Shown: one piece after another, positions 8,183 to 15,831 of the stretch
Layout of the letters: every line of letters begins with the position of its first letter
How positions within the stretch are numbered: the stretch's first letter is position 1
Origin: Acidimicrobiales bacterium
Lineage (GTDB): Bacteria; Actinomycetota; Acidimicrobiia; Acidimicrobiales; SZUA-35
Direction: 5' to 3'
Assembly: GCA_028285495.1 (NCBI GenBank)
Contig: JANQPB010000038.1
Span: forward strand, 1 to 34,160
Length of the DNA stretch: 34,160 nt
The notes under the pieces: generated by a model
The model's database searches: none
What the model was told of the DNA's origin: nothing
Seen by the model: only the letters and a program-made list of their open reading frames with translations
Position numbers and translations under genes: made by a program

Positions 8183-9550
8183 ATGAATCGTTTGCTGTTG
8201 CGGCTGCTGGCGATGCTGGCCGCCATCGGGCTGATCGCCGCGGCCTGCGGAAGTGACGACGACACCGACTCGGCGGGTGACGGCGGCGACGACGAGTCGG
8301 CCGACGCCAGCGGCGACGACGCCGACGGCGATGCGGCCTCGGGTGAGACGGTCACCGTCTCGATGTGGTGGCACACCGGCACGCCGGAGGAGATGGAGGC
8401 AACCGACGCTGCGGTCGAGGCGTTCAATGGCTCACGGACCGACATCCAGATCGACAAGACCGACATCCCCGGCGGCGCCTACACCGACCAGGTCAACGCC
8501 GCCGCGCTGTCCGGCGATCTGCCCTGCGTGCTCGACTTCGACGGACCGTTCGTCTACAACTTCGCCTGGTCCGACTTCCTGATCCCGATCGATCAGTATG
8601 TGAGCGACGAGCTGCGCAACGACTTCCTGCCGTCGATCCTCGACCAGGGCACCTACAACGGCGAGCTGTACAGCCTCGGCCAGTTCGACTCCGGCCTCGG
8701 CCTCTACGCCAACGGGGCCTACCTCGACGCCGCCGGCGTGCGCATCCCGACCTTCGACGACCCATGGGACCTCGGTGAGTTCGAGGGCGCCCTCGAGGCG
8801 CTGGCCGAGCTGCCCGAGGTCGAGTTCCCACTCGATCTCAAGATCAACTACGGGCAGGGCGAGTGGTACACCTACGGCTTCTCCCCCATCCTGCAGTCGT
8901 TCGGCGGCGACCTGATCGACCGCTCCGACTACCAGAGCGCCACCGGTACCCTCGACGGCCCCTCGTCGGTCGAGGCGATGGAGACCTTCCAGGGCTGGTT
9001 CGAGAACGGCTGGGCCGACCCGGCCCCTCCGGGCGACGACTCGTTCTACGGCTCGAAGACCTCGGCCATCTCCTTCGTCGGCCACTGGATGTGGGGTCAG
9101 CACTCCGAAGCCCTCGGCGACGACCTGCTCGTGCTGCCGATGCCCAACTTCGGCGGCGACGCCGTGACCGGCATGGGCTCGTGGAACTACGGCATCTCCT
9201 CGTCGTGTGAGAACCCCGACGCCGCCTGGGAGGTGCTCGAGCACCTCGTCTCGACCGACGAGATCCTGGCCATGACCGCCGGCAACGGCGCCGTGCCCGC
9301 CCGCTTCTCGGCCCTGGAGCAGTCGGAGCTGTACCAGGAGGGCGGCCCGCTCGAGGTCTTCGCCCTCCAGCTGTCGGAGGGTCGCGGCGTGCCCCGCCCG
9401 ATCTTCCCCGGCTACGCCACGATCACCGAGGAGTTCGCCCAGGTGGTGGCCGACGTGATCGCCGGCGCCGACGTGCAGGCCGAGCTGAGCGACGCCGCGG
9501 CGGCCATCGACCAGAACATCGCCGACAACGGCGGCTACCCGATCGGCTGA
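8183..9550 (+). CDS. ABC sugar-binding lipoprotein (extracellular solute-binding protein family 1)
   Basis: 455 residues. It has a lipoprotein signal with Cys at about 22 (LIAAAC) and then roughly 35 residues of Asp/Ser/Gly/Ala linker. The mature domain starts with VTVSMWWHTGTPEEMEATDAAVEAF, typical of family-1 sugar-binding proteins, and continues with the family's WDLGEF, SFVGHWMWG and ENPDAAWEVLEHL-type blocks. It should capture a sugar outside the membrane and deliver it to the two permeases encoded just downstream. A good GGGAGGA ribosome site precedes ATG 8183. The link to fructo-oligosaccharides or sucrose is inferred from the GH32 gene in the same operon. Confidence 0.92.
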   Translation: MNRLLLRLLAMLAAIGLIAAACGSDDDTDSAGDGGDDESADASGDDADGDAASGETVTVSMWWHTGTPEEMEATDAAVEAFNGSRTDIQIDKTDIPGGAYTDQVNAAALSGDLPCVLDFDGPFVYNFAWSDFLIPIDQYVSDELRNDFLPSILDQGTYNGELYSLGQFDSGLGLYANGAYLDAAGVRIPTFDDPWDLGEFEGALEALAELPEVEFPLDLKINYGQGEWYTYGFSPILQSFGGDLIDRSDYQSATGTLDGPSSVEAMETFQGWFENGWADPAPPGDDSFYGSKTSAISFVGHWMWGQHSEALGDDLLVLPMPNFGGDAVTGMGSWNYGISSSCENPDAAWEVLEHLVSTDEILAMTAGNGAVPARFSALEQSELYQEGGPLEVFALQLSEGRGVPRPIFPGYATITEEFAQVVADVIAGADVQAELSDAAAAIDQNIADNGGYPIG

Positions 9551-9580
9551 TCCGAGCCGGGTCACCGTCCGAGCCGGATC

Positions 9581-9617
9581 CCGGCGGCGTCGACACCTCT
9601 CCGGTCGACGCCGCCGG
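9581..9617 (+). terminator. Strong hairpin between binding-protein and permease genes
   Basis: CCGGCGGCGTCGAC (9581-9594) pairs perfectly with 9604-9617 around a 9-base loop, a 14-bp GC-rich stem. There is no U-tract. In operons of this layout such stems often stabilise the upstream binding-protein message or partly stop transcription, giving more binding protein than permease; that role is inferred. Confidence 0.7.
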
Positions 9618-9681
9618 GGTCCAGCACGACGAACCGTCGACACCGAACCAGTCGAGCCGAGCCAGCAGGGGGACAACCACG

Positions 9682-10674
9682 ATGACCGCGACCGCAACGG
9701 CGGTCGGCCAGCACCCGGCCGACGACGGAGCCGAACACCGGGCCGAGCGCCGAGCCGACCGACGGGCCAGGAAGCGACGAGCGCTGCTGGAGGGTTGGGG
9801 CTTCGCCGCCCCGGCGATCCTGCTGCTGTCGGTGTTCCTCGTCGCCCCCTTCGTGTTGGCGGTGTACGCCTCGTTCACCGACCAGCGCCTGGTCCCCAAC
9901 CCGAACCTCCCAACGCAGTGGGTCGGCTTCCGCAACTACAGCCGGATGTTCGCCGACGAGTCGTTCCGGGCCGGGCTGATCTTCAACGCCATCTTCGTGA
10001 TCGTCGTCGTCCCGCTGCAGACGGCGTTCGCCCTCGGGCTCGCCATCCTCGTCAACCAGAAGATCCGCTTCCGCAACGGCTTCCGCACCATCTACTTCGC
10101 CCCGGTGGCGGTCACGATGGTGGTCGTGGCGGTGATGTGGAGCTTCTTCTTCAACCCCGGCTCCGGCCTGGTCAACGCCGTGCTCGACGCCGTCAGCTTC
10201 GGCTACCTCACCCCCGAGCGGTTCGGGTTCCTCAACTGGGTGCTCGACCGCAACGGGGCAAGGGCGGCGATCATCATCATGTCGATCTGGCAGGGGGTCG
10301 GCTTCCAGATGGTGATCTACCTCGCCGGGCTCCAGGCGATCCCGGACAGCCTCTACGAGGCGGCCGAGATCGACGGCGCCACCAACACCCAGAAGTTCCG
10401 CTACGTGACCATCCCCCAGCTGCGGAACACCACGATCTTCGTCGTCCTGTCGACCACGATCCTGGCCTTCGCCCTGTTCGACCAGGTCGAGATCATGACC
10501 CAGGGTGGGCCGCAGGACGCGACCCAGACGATGATCCTGCGGCTGATCTCGTTCGGCTTCCGCCAGGGCCAAGTCGGGCTCGGCTCGGCCCTCGGCGTCT
10601 TCTACTTCCTCCTGGTCGTGGTCATCGCCTTCGCCCAGCGACGGTTGCTCCGTGAGGAACGGGCGGTGGCGTGA
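9682..10674 (+). CDS. ABC sugar transporter permease, MalF/UgpA type
   Basis: 330 residues. A charged, Arg-rich cytoplasmic N-terminus (about 1-35) is followed by six predicted membrane segments near 36-60, 95-120, 135-158, 195-218, 253-272 and 298-320. The cytoplasmic EAA loop that docks the ATPase is clear: SLYEAAEIDGATNTQKFRYVTIP. It forms the membrane channel with the next gene product. The start lies 131 bases after the binding-protein stop, beyond the 14-bp hairpin, with AGCAGGGGG upstream. Its stop overlaps the next start (ATGA). No ATP-binding subunit is encoded nearby, so an ATPase encoded elsewhere must serve it. Confidence 0.93.
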   Translation: MTATATAVGQHPADDGAEHRAERRADRRARKRRALLEGWGFAAPAILLLSVFLVAPFVLAVYASFTDQRLVPNPNLPTQWVGFRNYSRMFADESFRAGLIFNAIFVIVVVPLQTAFALGLAILVNQKIRFRNGFRTIYFAPVAVTMVVVAVMWSFFFNPGSGLVNAVLDAVSFGYLTPERFGFLNWVLDRNGARAAIIIMSIWQGVGFQMVIYLAGLQAIPDSLYEAAEIDGATNTQKFRYVTIPQLRNTTIFVVLSTTILAFALFDQVEIMTQGGPQDATQTMILRLISFGFRQGQVGLGSALGVFYFLLVVVIAFAQRRLLREERAVA

Positions 10675-11501
10675 TGAGCACTCGACGACTCCTGACCTAT
10701 GCCGGCATGATCGCCCTGTCGGTGTTCTTCGTGTTCCCGGTGGTGGCGATGGTGGTGCTGTCGCTGCAGCCGAACGAGACCCAGATCCTGGCCGACCAGC
10801 GCACGATCTGGGCCTTCATCCCCCGAGCGCTGTCGCTCGAGAACTACCAGGACATCTTCGGCCGTGAGGGCGTCAGCCGGGCGCTGTTCAACAGCGTCCT
10901 CATCACCGTGCTCACCGTCGGCCTCGGGCTGATCGTCAACAGCATGTGCGCCTACAGCCTGGCCCGGCTCAACTGGCGGGGCCGGTCGGTGATCCTCGGC
11001 GCCGTCGTCGCCCTGATGATCGTGCCGTTCCAGAGCGTGTCGGTCCCGCTGCTGCTGATCGTGAACCGGCTCGGCTGGCTCGACACCTACCACGTGCAGA
11101 TCATCCCGTTCGTGGCCAACCCGTTCTTCATCTTCCTCTTCTACCAGTCGTTCATCGGGCTGCCGGGCGAGATCGAGGAGGCCGCGCTCATCGACGGCGC
11201 CAACCGCTGGACGATCTACCGTCGCATCGTGGTCCCGCTGTCCCGCCCGGCGTTCGCCACCGTCGGCATCCTCCAGGCCCTGTTCGTGTGGGGGTCGTTC
11301 TTCTGGCCGCTCATGGTCACCCGCGGCCCGGAGGTCCGACCGCTTCCGGTGGCCATGCAGGTGCTGTTCGTCGATCCCCAGGTGCCGTTCGGCGACGTGT
11401 TCGCCTTCGCCGCGGTGATGACCATCCCGGTGCTCGCCCTGTACCTCATCTTCCAGAAGTGGTTCGTGCAGTCGGTGGCGTCGTCTGGGCTCAAGGGTTG
11501 A
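10671..11501 (+). CDS. ABC sugar transporter permease, MalG/UgpE type
   Basis: 276 residues with about six membrane segments, starting with LTYAGMIALSVFFVFPVVAMVVLSL. The EAA loop is EIEEAALIDGANRWTIYRRIVVPL. It is the usual partner of the preceding permease, and the two reading frames overlap by four bases, indicating coupled translation and 1:1 assembly. Its own stop overlaps the putative TTG start of the GH32 gene (TTGA), so transporter and hydrolase are made as one unit. Confidence 0.93.
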   Translation: MMSTRRLLTYAGMIALSVFFVFPVVAMVVLSLQPNETQILADQRTIWAFIPRALSLENYQDIFGREGVSRALFNSVLITVLTVGLGLIVNSMCAYSLARLNWRGRSVILGAVVALMIVPFQSVSVPLLLIVNRLGWLDTYHVQIIPFVANPFFIFLFYQSFIGLPGEIEEAALIDGANRWTIYRRIVVPLSRPAFATVGILQALFVWGSFFWPLMVTRGPEVRPLPVAMQVLFVDPQVPFGDVFAFAAVMTIPVLALYLIFQKWFVQSVASSGLKG

Positions 11502-12955
11502 CCGGCCGCCCGGCCCCCGGGGCCCGACCCGAGGTGCACTTCACGCCGCCGGCCAACTGGCTCAACGATCCGAACGGGCTGGTGGTGCTCGACGGCACCC
11601 ACCACCTCTTCTACCAGCACAACCCGGTGGCACCGGTGTGGGGCAACCTGCACTGGGGTCACGCCACGTCCACCGACCTGCTGCACTGGGACCACCAGCC
11701 GGTTGCCCTGGCCCCTGACGAGGTCGGCGAGATCTACTCGGGCAGCGCCGTGGTCGACCACGGCGACACCGCCGGCTTCGGCGCCGGGGCGGTGGTGGCC
11801 GTGTTCACCCACGCCGCCAACGACGGACAACACCAGAGCCTGGCCTTCAGCACCGACGGCGGGACGACGTGGGCCAAGCACGCCGGTAACCCGGTGCTGC
11901 GGGCGCCCGAGGGTCATCGGGACTTCCGCGACCCGAAGGTGCTGCGTTGGGTCGGTGCCGATGACCCGGATGGCGACGGCACCGACGGCTGGTGGCTGAT
12001 GGTGCTGGCCGTCGGGCCCGACCTCTGGCTGTACCGGAGCGACGACCTTCGGGACTGGACCCGGACGTCGACGCTGGCGCTGCTCGACCCGGCCGGCTCG
12101 ACCGTGCTCGAGGTGCCGGACCTCGTGCCGGTGCCGGTCGAGCCCGGCGCCGATGGTCATCGCGCCCGGCGGTGGGTGCTGATCGCGTCGGTCCTCCCCC
12201 GCGACCCCGAGGGTGGTCGACGCTGGGTCGGCTGGCTGCCGGTCGAGTTCGACGGGTTGTCGCTGACCCCCAGCGACACCGCAGGGCTGCGCCGGCTCGA
12301 CGAGGGCCCCGACCTCTACGCGCCGATGGTGTGGGACGCCGCCGACGGCTTGGCACCGATCCTGATCGGCTGGATGAACGAGGCCGAGATCGCCGGCCAC
12401 CGCTCGGCCGGCGGCGAGCCAGCGTGGTGCGGGCGGATGTCGATCCCCAGACGGTTGACGCTCGACGCCGACCGCATCGGCGGCGCGCTGATCCAGCGCC
12501 CGACCTTCGACACGACGGCGGAGGGCCGACCGACGCTGGCGATCGATCCGGGCGAGCGGGCGGCGGTGCCGCTGGCCGACGGCGCCACCGTGCTGCAGCT
12601 GCGAACCGCGACCGGACCGATCGGGGTCCGCTGCCTGATCCCGACCGCAGCCGGGGCGCCGCGCCTGATCGATGTCGTCGGGCCCGCCATCGCGCTCGAC
12701 GGACTCGGGACCGGCGTCGATGGCGCCATCGGTGTCACCCCGATCGGCGGCGGTACCGCCGGCGACGCCGGCGACGCCGGCGCAGCCGAGCTGCTGATCG
12801 ATGCCGGGTCGGTCGAGGTGTTCGCCGACGGCGGGCGATGCGTCGCGTCGCTGCTGACCGGCACGACCGCCCGCTCGATCGAGCTGCGCAACGCGTCGAC
12901 CGGCGAGCTGCACGTGACCGTGGCCCGGCCGGTGGCCGAGCGGCCGGAGGGCTGA
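11498..12955 (+). CDS. Glycoside hydrolase family 32 beta-fructosidase (sucrose/fructan hydrolase)
   Basis: About 485 residues. The three GH32 catalytic blocks are present: WLNDPNG at 21-27 (nucleophile Asp24), FRDPK at 143-147 (transition-state Asp145) and EVPDL at 205-209 (acid/base Glu205). FYQHNP is also typical, and a C-terminal beta-sandwich follows. There is no signal peptide, so hydrolysis of sucrose, fructo-oligosaccharides or a phosphorylated sucrose happens inside the cell after import. The third block usually reads ECPD/EMPD, so EVPD is a minor variant. The start is taken as TTG 11498, overlapping the permease stop; GTG 11534 would begin right at the conserved domain. A 9-base tandem repeat (GGCGACGCC units near 12768-12782) gives an Ala-Gly-Asp loop in the C-terminal domain. 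Confidence 0.92.
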   Translation: MTGRPAPGARPEVHFTPPANWLNDPNGLVVLDGTHHLFYQHNPVAPVWGNLHWGHATSTDLLHWDHQPVALAPDEVGEIYSGSAVVDHGDTAGFGAGAVVAVFTHAANDGQHQSLAFSTDGGTTWAKHAGNPVLRAPEGHRDFRDPKVLRWVGADDPDGDGTDGWWLMVLAVGPDLWLYRSDDLRDWTRTSTLALLDPAGSTVLEVPDLVPVPVEPGADGHRARRWVLIASVLPRDPEGGRRWVGWLPVEFDGLSLTPSDTAGLRRLDEGPDLYAPMVWDAADGLAPILIGWMNEAEIAGHRSAGGEPAWCGRMSIPRRLTLDADRIGGALIQRPTFDTTAEGRPTLAIDPGERAAVPLADGATVLQLRTATGPIGVRCLIPTAAGAPRLIDVVGPAIALDGLGTGVDGAIGVTPIGGGTAGDAGDAGAAELLIDAGSVEVFADGGRCVASLLTGTTARSIELRNASTGELHVTVARPVAERPEG

Positions 12956-12957
12956 CC

Positions 12958-13971
12958 GTGCCGCTGAGGGTGATCGTCGACCCGTCGTTCCGGTCGATGG
13001 ACGAGATCTTCGACCCGACGACCCTGGCCCGCCTGCATGCGGTCGGCGAGGTGGTGTGGGGGCGGGACGAGCCGATGCCGACGGAGCGCTTCGCCGACCA
13101 GATCGCCGACGCCGACGCCGTCGTCTTCGGCGGCTGGCGCCACGAGCCGGTCGGCGCTCTCCCCGCCGACCGGCTCCGGGCGGTACTGGAGGTGGCCGGC
13201 GGCCACGAGCACCCCGAGCTCGGCTACGCCGACTGCCTGGAGCGGGGCATCCTCGTCGGCAGCTGCGCCCCCGCCTTCGGGCCGGTCGTGGCCGAGATGA
13301 CGCTGGCCCTCACCCTGGCCGCCGTTCGGGGCGTCACCGCCGCCGATCGGGCCATGGGCGACGGCACCGAGCGGTGGCTGCACGACGGCAACGTGGCCAA
13401 CACGACGCTCATCGGGTCGACCGTCGGCTTCGTCGGCTACGGCAACATCGCCCGCAGCCTGCATGCGCTGCTCGCCCCCTTCGGCGTGCGGGCGCTGGCC
13501 AACGACCCGCCGCTCGACCCGGCCGAGTTGCGGGCCGCCGACGTCGAGCCGGTCGACCTCGACACCCTCGTCGACACCGCCGACGTCATCCAGGTGCTGG
13601 CCGCCCCGACACCGGACAACCGGCACCTGCTGTCCGGTGACCTGCTGGCCCGGCTCCGGCCCCATCAGACGGTCGTGGTCACCAGCCGGGCCCATCTGGT
13701 CGACTTCGAGGCGCTCACCGCGCTGGCGGCCGATGGTCGATTCAAGGTCGGGATCGACGTCTTCCCGGAGGAGCCGCTGGCCCCCGACCATCCGATCCGC
13801 CGGCTCGACAACGTGACCTGCACCCCGCACCTGGCCGGCGCCCTCCCGGCCGCGCTGCACGAGATCGGCCGACTGGTGGTTGCCGACCTCGAGCTCATGG
13901 CCGCCGGCGAGCGGCCACGCTCCATGCAGTACCTCACCCCGGCCAACGCCGACGCGTTGACCCAGCGGTGA
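12958..13971 (+). CDS. D-isomer-specific 2-hydroxyacid dehydrogenase family protein
   Basis: 337 residues, starting at GTG two bases after the GH32 stop, with GGAGG about ten bases upstream. The NAD-binding domain runs from about 105 to 295 (VGFVGYGNIARSL), with the glycine motif GYGNIA in place of GxGxxG. The catalytic triad of the family can be placed: Arg244 in SRAHLVD, Glu near 271 in GIDVFPEEPL and His291 in CTPHLAG. The family reduces 2-keto acids or oxidises 2-hydroxy acids with NAD(P). Its presence as the last gene of a sugar-uptake operon suggests handling of a sugar acid or keto acid, but the substrate is unknown. Confidence 0.87.
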   Translation: MPLRVIVDPSFRSMDEIFDPTTLARLHAVGEVVWGRDEPMPTERFADQIADADAVVFGGWRHEPVGALPADRLRAVLEVAGGHEHPELGYADCLERGILVGSCAPAFGPVVAEMTLALTLAAVRGVTAADRAMGDGTERWLHDGNVANTTLIGSTVGFVGYGNIARSLHALLAPFGVRALANDPPLDPAELRAADVEPVDLDTLVDTADVIQVLAAPTPDNRHLLSGDLLARLRPHQTVVVTSRAHLVDFEALTALAADGRFKVGIDVFPEEPLAPDHPIRRLDNVTCTPHLAGALPAALHEIGRLVVADLELMAAGERPRSMQYLTPANADALTQR

Positions 13972-14003
13972 GTCGCCGCTGACCGGGCGCCGGCACCAGC
14001 CGA

Positions 14004-14038
14004 GCCCGTTCCGACGGCGATGGTGCCCGGGAACGGGC
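14004..14038. terminator. Hairpin between convergent genes
   Basis: GCCCGTTCC (14004-14012) and GGAACGGGC (14030-14038) form a 9-bp stem with a 17-base loop, located between the converging dehydrogenase and WS/DGAT genes. It can work on either strand. There is no U-tract, as is common in high-GC actinobacteria. Confidence 0.5.
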
Positions 14039-14076
14039 ATCCTGGCCGTCAGAACGACGCTGGCCCCCGGGCGTCG

Positions 14077-15774
14077 TCAGGTCGAGCGTGCCCCATTGGT
14101 CGTTGCCGATGAGGCCTTGGCGGTGGTCGTCGCAGCCGACTTCTTCGAGCCCGAGCGCTTCTTGGCGGTCGACTTCCTGCTCGCCGATCTCTTCGGCCTC
14201 GACGTCGTCGGCGGCGCCGGCTTGCCGGCGCCGTTCGACTCGGGAGTCGGCTCGGCCAGGGCCAGCAGGTCGGCGAAGGCGTCCTCGATGCAGCGCCTGT
14301 AGTCGGCCGGGTCCTCGACGGCGACGGGGTCGATGAAGAGCCCGATGTCGAACTGCCCGTCGTAGGAGAGGGCGGTGGCGTTGACCGCCGTGCCGGCGAG
14401 CGGGCCCATGCAGACCGTGGCCTCGACCTCGGCCCCGGCGCAGTAGAGCCGGAAGGGCGCACCCCGGAGATTGGAGGTGGCGAAGTCCATCGAGGCGGCC
14501 TGGCGCCTGGCGGTCTGGGTGACCAGCGACGTCGGCAACAGGTTGATGATCCCGGACAGGCCGCTCAGTCCGCCGCTGCGTCCGGCCTCGTCCCGGGCCG
14601 ACTCGGTGATGCGGTGCAGCTCGCCCATCCGGGCCGGGAAGTCGGCCGCCGCCCCGCTGACCCGGATCGGGACCGGCGTGAACGAGTTGCCACCCATCTT
14701 CGAATCGGTCCGGGTGCTGAGCACGAAGCTGGTGTTGAACGAGTCGACGGCGGTGCCCCGCGCCTCGTGGTAGCGGACCGCGCCCTCGGTCAGGCCGACC
14801 ATGAAGCCGTCGTTGATGCTGCCCCCGAGGGCCTTCGATGCGGCCTTCAACCCGTCGAGCGGGATCTGGACGTGCTCGAGGTGACGATGGCGGGAGCGGT
14901 TGCGCCACAGCGGCGAGCCGGGCCGGGGTCGCTCGCCCTCGGCCTCGGCGCCGCCAGCACCGTCGTCGCTGTCGCGACCGCCGGTGAGGCCGCTGCCGGC
15001 AACGAGGCCGGCCGTTGTCTTCACCGTGTCGACGATCTCGCCGACCTTGTCGGTGACACGGCTCGGGTCGGCGCCCCACATCGCCGCCTCGCCGACGAGG
15101 CGCCTGGCCATCCCGGCCTGGCGACGGAGGATGTGGCTGGCGGTCGAGCGGGTGGTGTCGACCAGCTCGCCGATGGCGTCGGCGGTCGGATCACCGTCGG
15201 ACTCCCCGACCCCCTCCCTGGCCAGCACGTCGGCCAGGAAGGCGTCGAGGTCGACCTGCTCGGGGGGTAGCTGGTCGCGGTCGATCTGCTGGTAGAGCTC
15301 GGCCATGCGGAGCTGGCCGATGCCGTCGGCGATGACGTGGTGGGTCAGCGCGTACACCGCGCCCTTGCCGCCCTCGAGGCCGCTGATGGCCACGAATCGC
15401 CACAGCGGGCGGGTCCGGTCGAGCGGCTCCTGGTAGAGCTGGGCCGCCAGGTCGAGGAGCTGCCGCATCGTGCCCGGCTTGGCCACCCGGACCTCGCGCA
15501 CGTGATAGTCGAAGTCGAATTCGGGGTCGGGCGCCCACGTCGGCGGGGCCAGGCGACCCAGCTCGGGCACCACCCGCTGGTAGAGGCGGGGCATCCTGGT
15601 CACCCCGTAGGCGATGCCGGCCCGGAAGCGCTCCATGTCGACCGGCTGGTCGAGGAGGGTCAGGCTGGCCCCGTTCGGGTTGAGCCACGGGTCCTTCTCG
15701 ACGTTCCACATGAGGGCTTCGTGGTCGGTCATGCGGGTGGAGACGTCGACGTCTCGAGTGCGGCGCTCGGCCAT
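14077..15774 (-). CDS. Wax ester synthase/diacylglycerol acyltransferase (WS/DGAT) with a basic C-terminal tail
   Basis: 565 residues; typical family members are about 450-480. The acyltransferase active site HHVIADG is at 145-151, within the expected PLWRF...YALTHHVIADG context, and the C-terminal half has GGNSF and NATALSYDGQFDIGLFID, also family features. The enzyme makes triacylglycerol or wax esters from acyl-CoA. After the core domain there is a tail of about 55 residues almost entirely Lys, Arg, Ser, Ala and Thr, unlike standard members. It follows the HAD-PlsC gene by 57 bases on the same strand and is probably co-transcribed. From memory, Mycobacterium tuberculosis has a similar neighbour pair (Rv2483c plsC fusion and Rv2484c). 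ATG 15774 has GAGGA upstream. Confidence 0.92.
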   Translation of the reverse strand: MAERRTRDVDVSTRMTDHEALMWNVEKDPWLNPNGASLTLLDQPVDMERFRAGIAYGVTRMPRLYQRVVPELGRLAPPTWAPDPEFDFDYHVREVRVAKPGTMRQLLDLAAQLYQEPLDRTRPLWRFVAISGLEGGKGAVYALTHHVIADGIGQLRMAELYQQIDRDQLPPEQVDLDAFLADVLAREGVGESDGDPTADAIGELVDTTRSTASHILRRQAGMARRLVGEAAMWGADPSRVTDKVGEIVDTVKTTAGLVAGSGLTGGRDSDDGAGGAEAEGERPRPGSPLWRNRSRHRHLEHVQIPLDGLKAASKALGGSINDGFMVGLTEGAVRYHEARGTAVDSFNTSFVLSTRTDSKMGGNSFTPVPIRVSGAAADFPARMGELHRITESARDEAGRSGGLSGLSGIINLLPTSLVTQTARRQAASMDFATSNLRGAPFRLYCAGAEVEATVCMGPLAGTAVNATALSYDGQFDIGLFIDPVAVEDPADYRRCIEDAFADLLALAEPTPESNGAGKPAPPTTSRPKRSASRKSTAKKRSGSKKSAATTTAKASSATTNGARST

Positions 15775-15831
15775 GGTGTCAGGTCCTCGTCTGCGGGGCG
15801 GTCGGGTTGGCGTGCGGGACGGAAGCGGGTG

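Noticed and set aside
8256..8345. Asp/Ser/Gly-rich repeat-like DNA after the binding-protein signal peptide
   Set aside because: Ordinary lipoprotein linker seen in many actinobacterial binding proteins, not a DNA repeat element.
12768..12782. Tandem GGCGACGCC units in the GH32 gene
   Set aside because: Only two clean copies, in frame, in a loop; too short to be called a repeat array.
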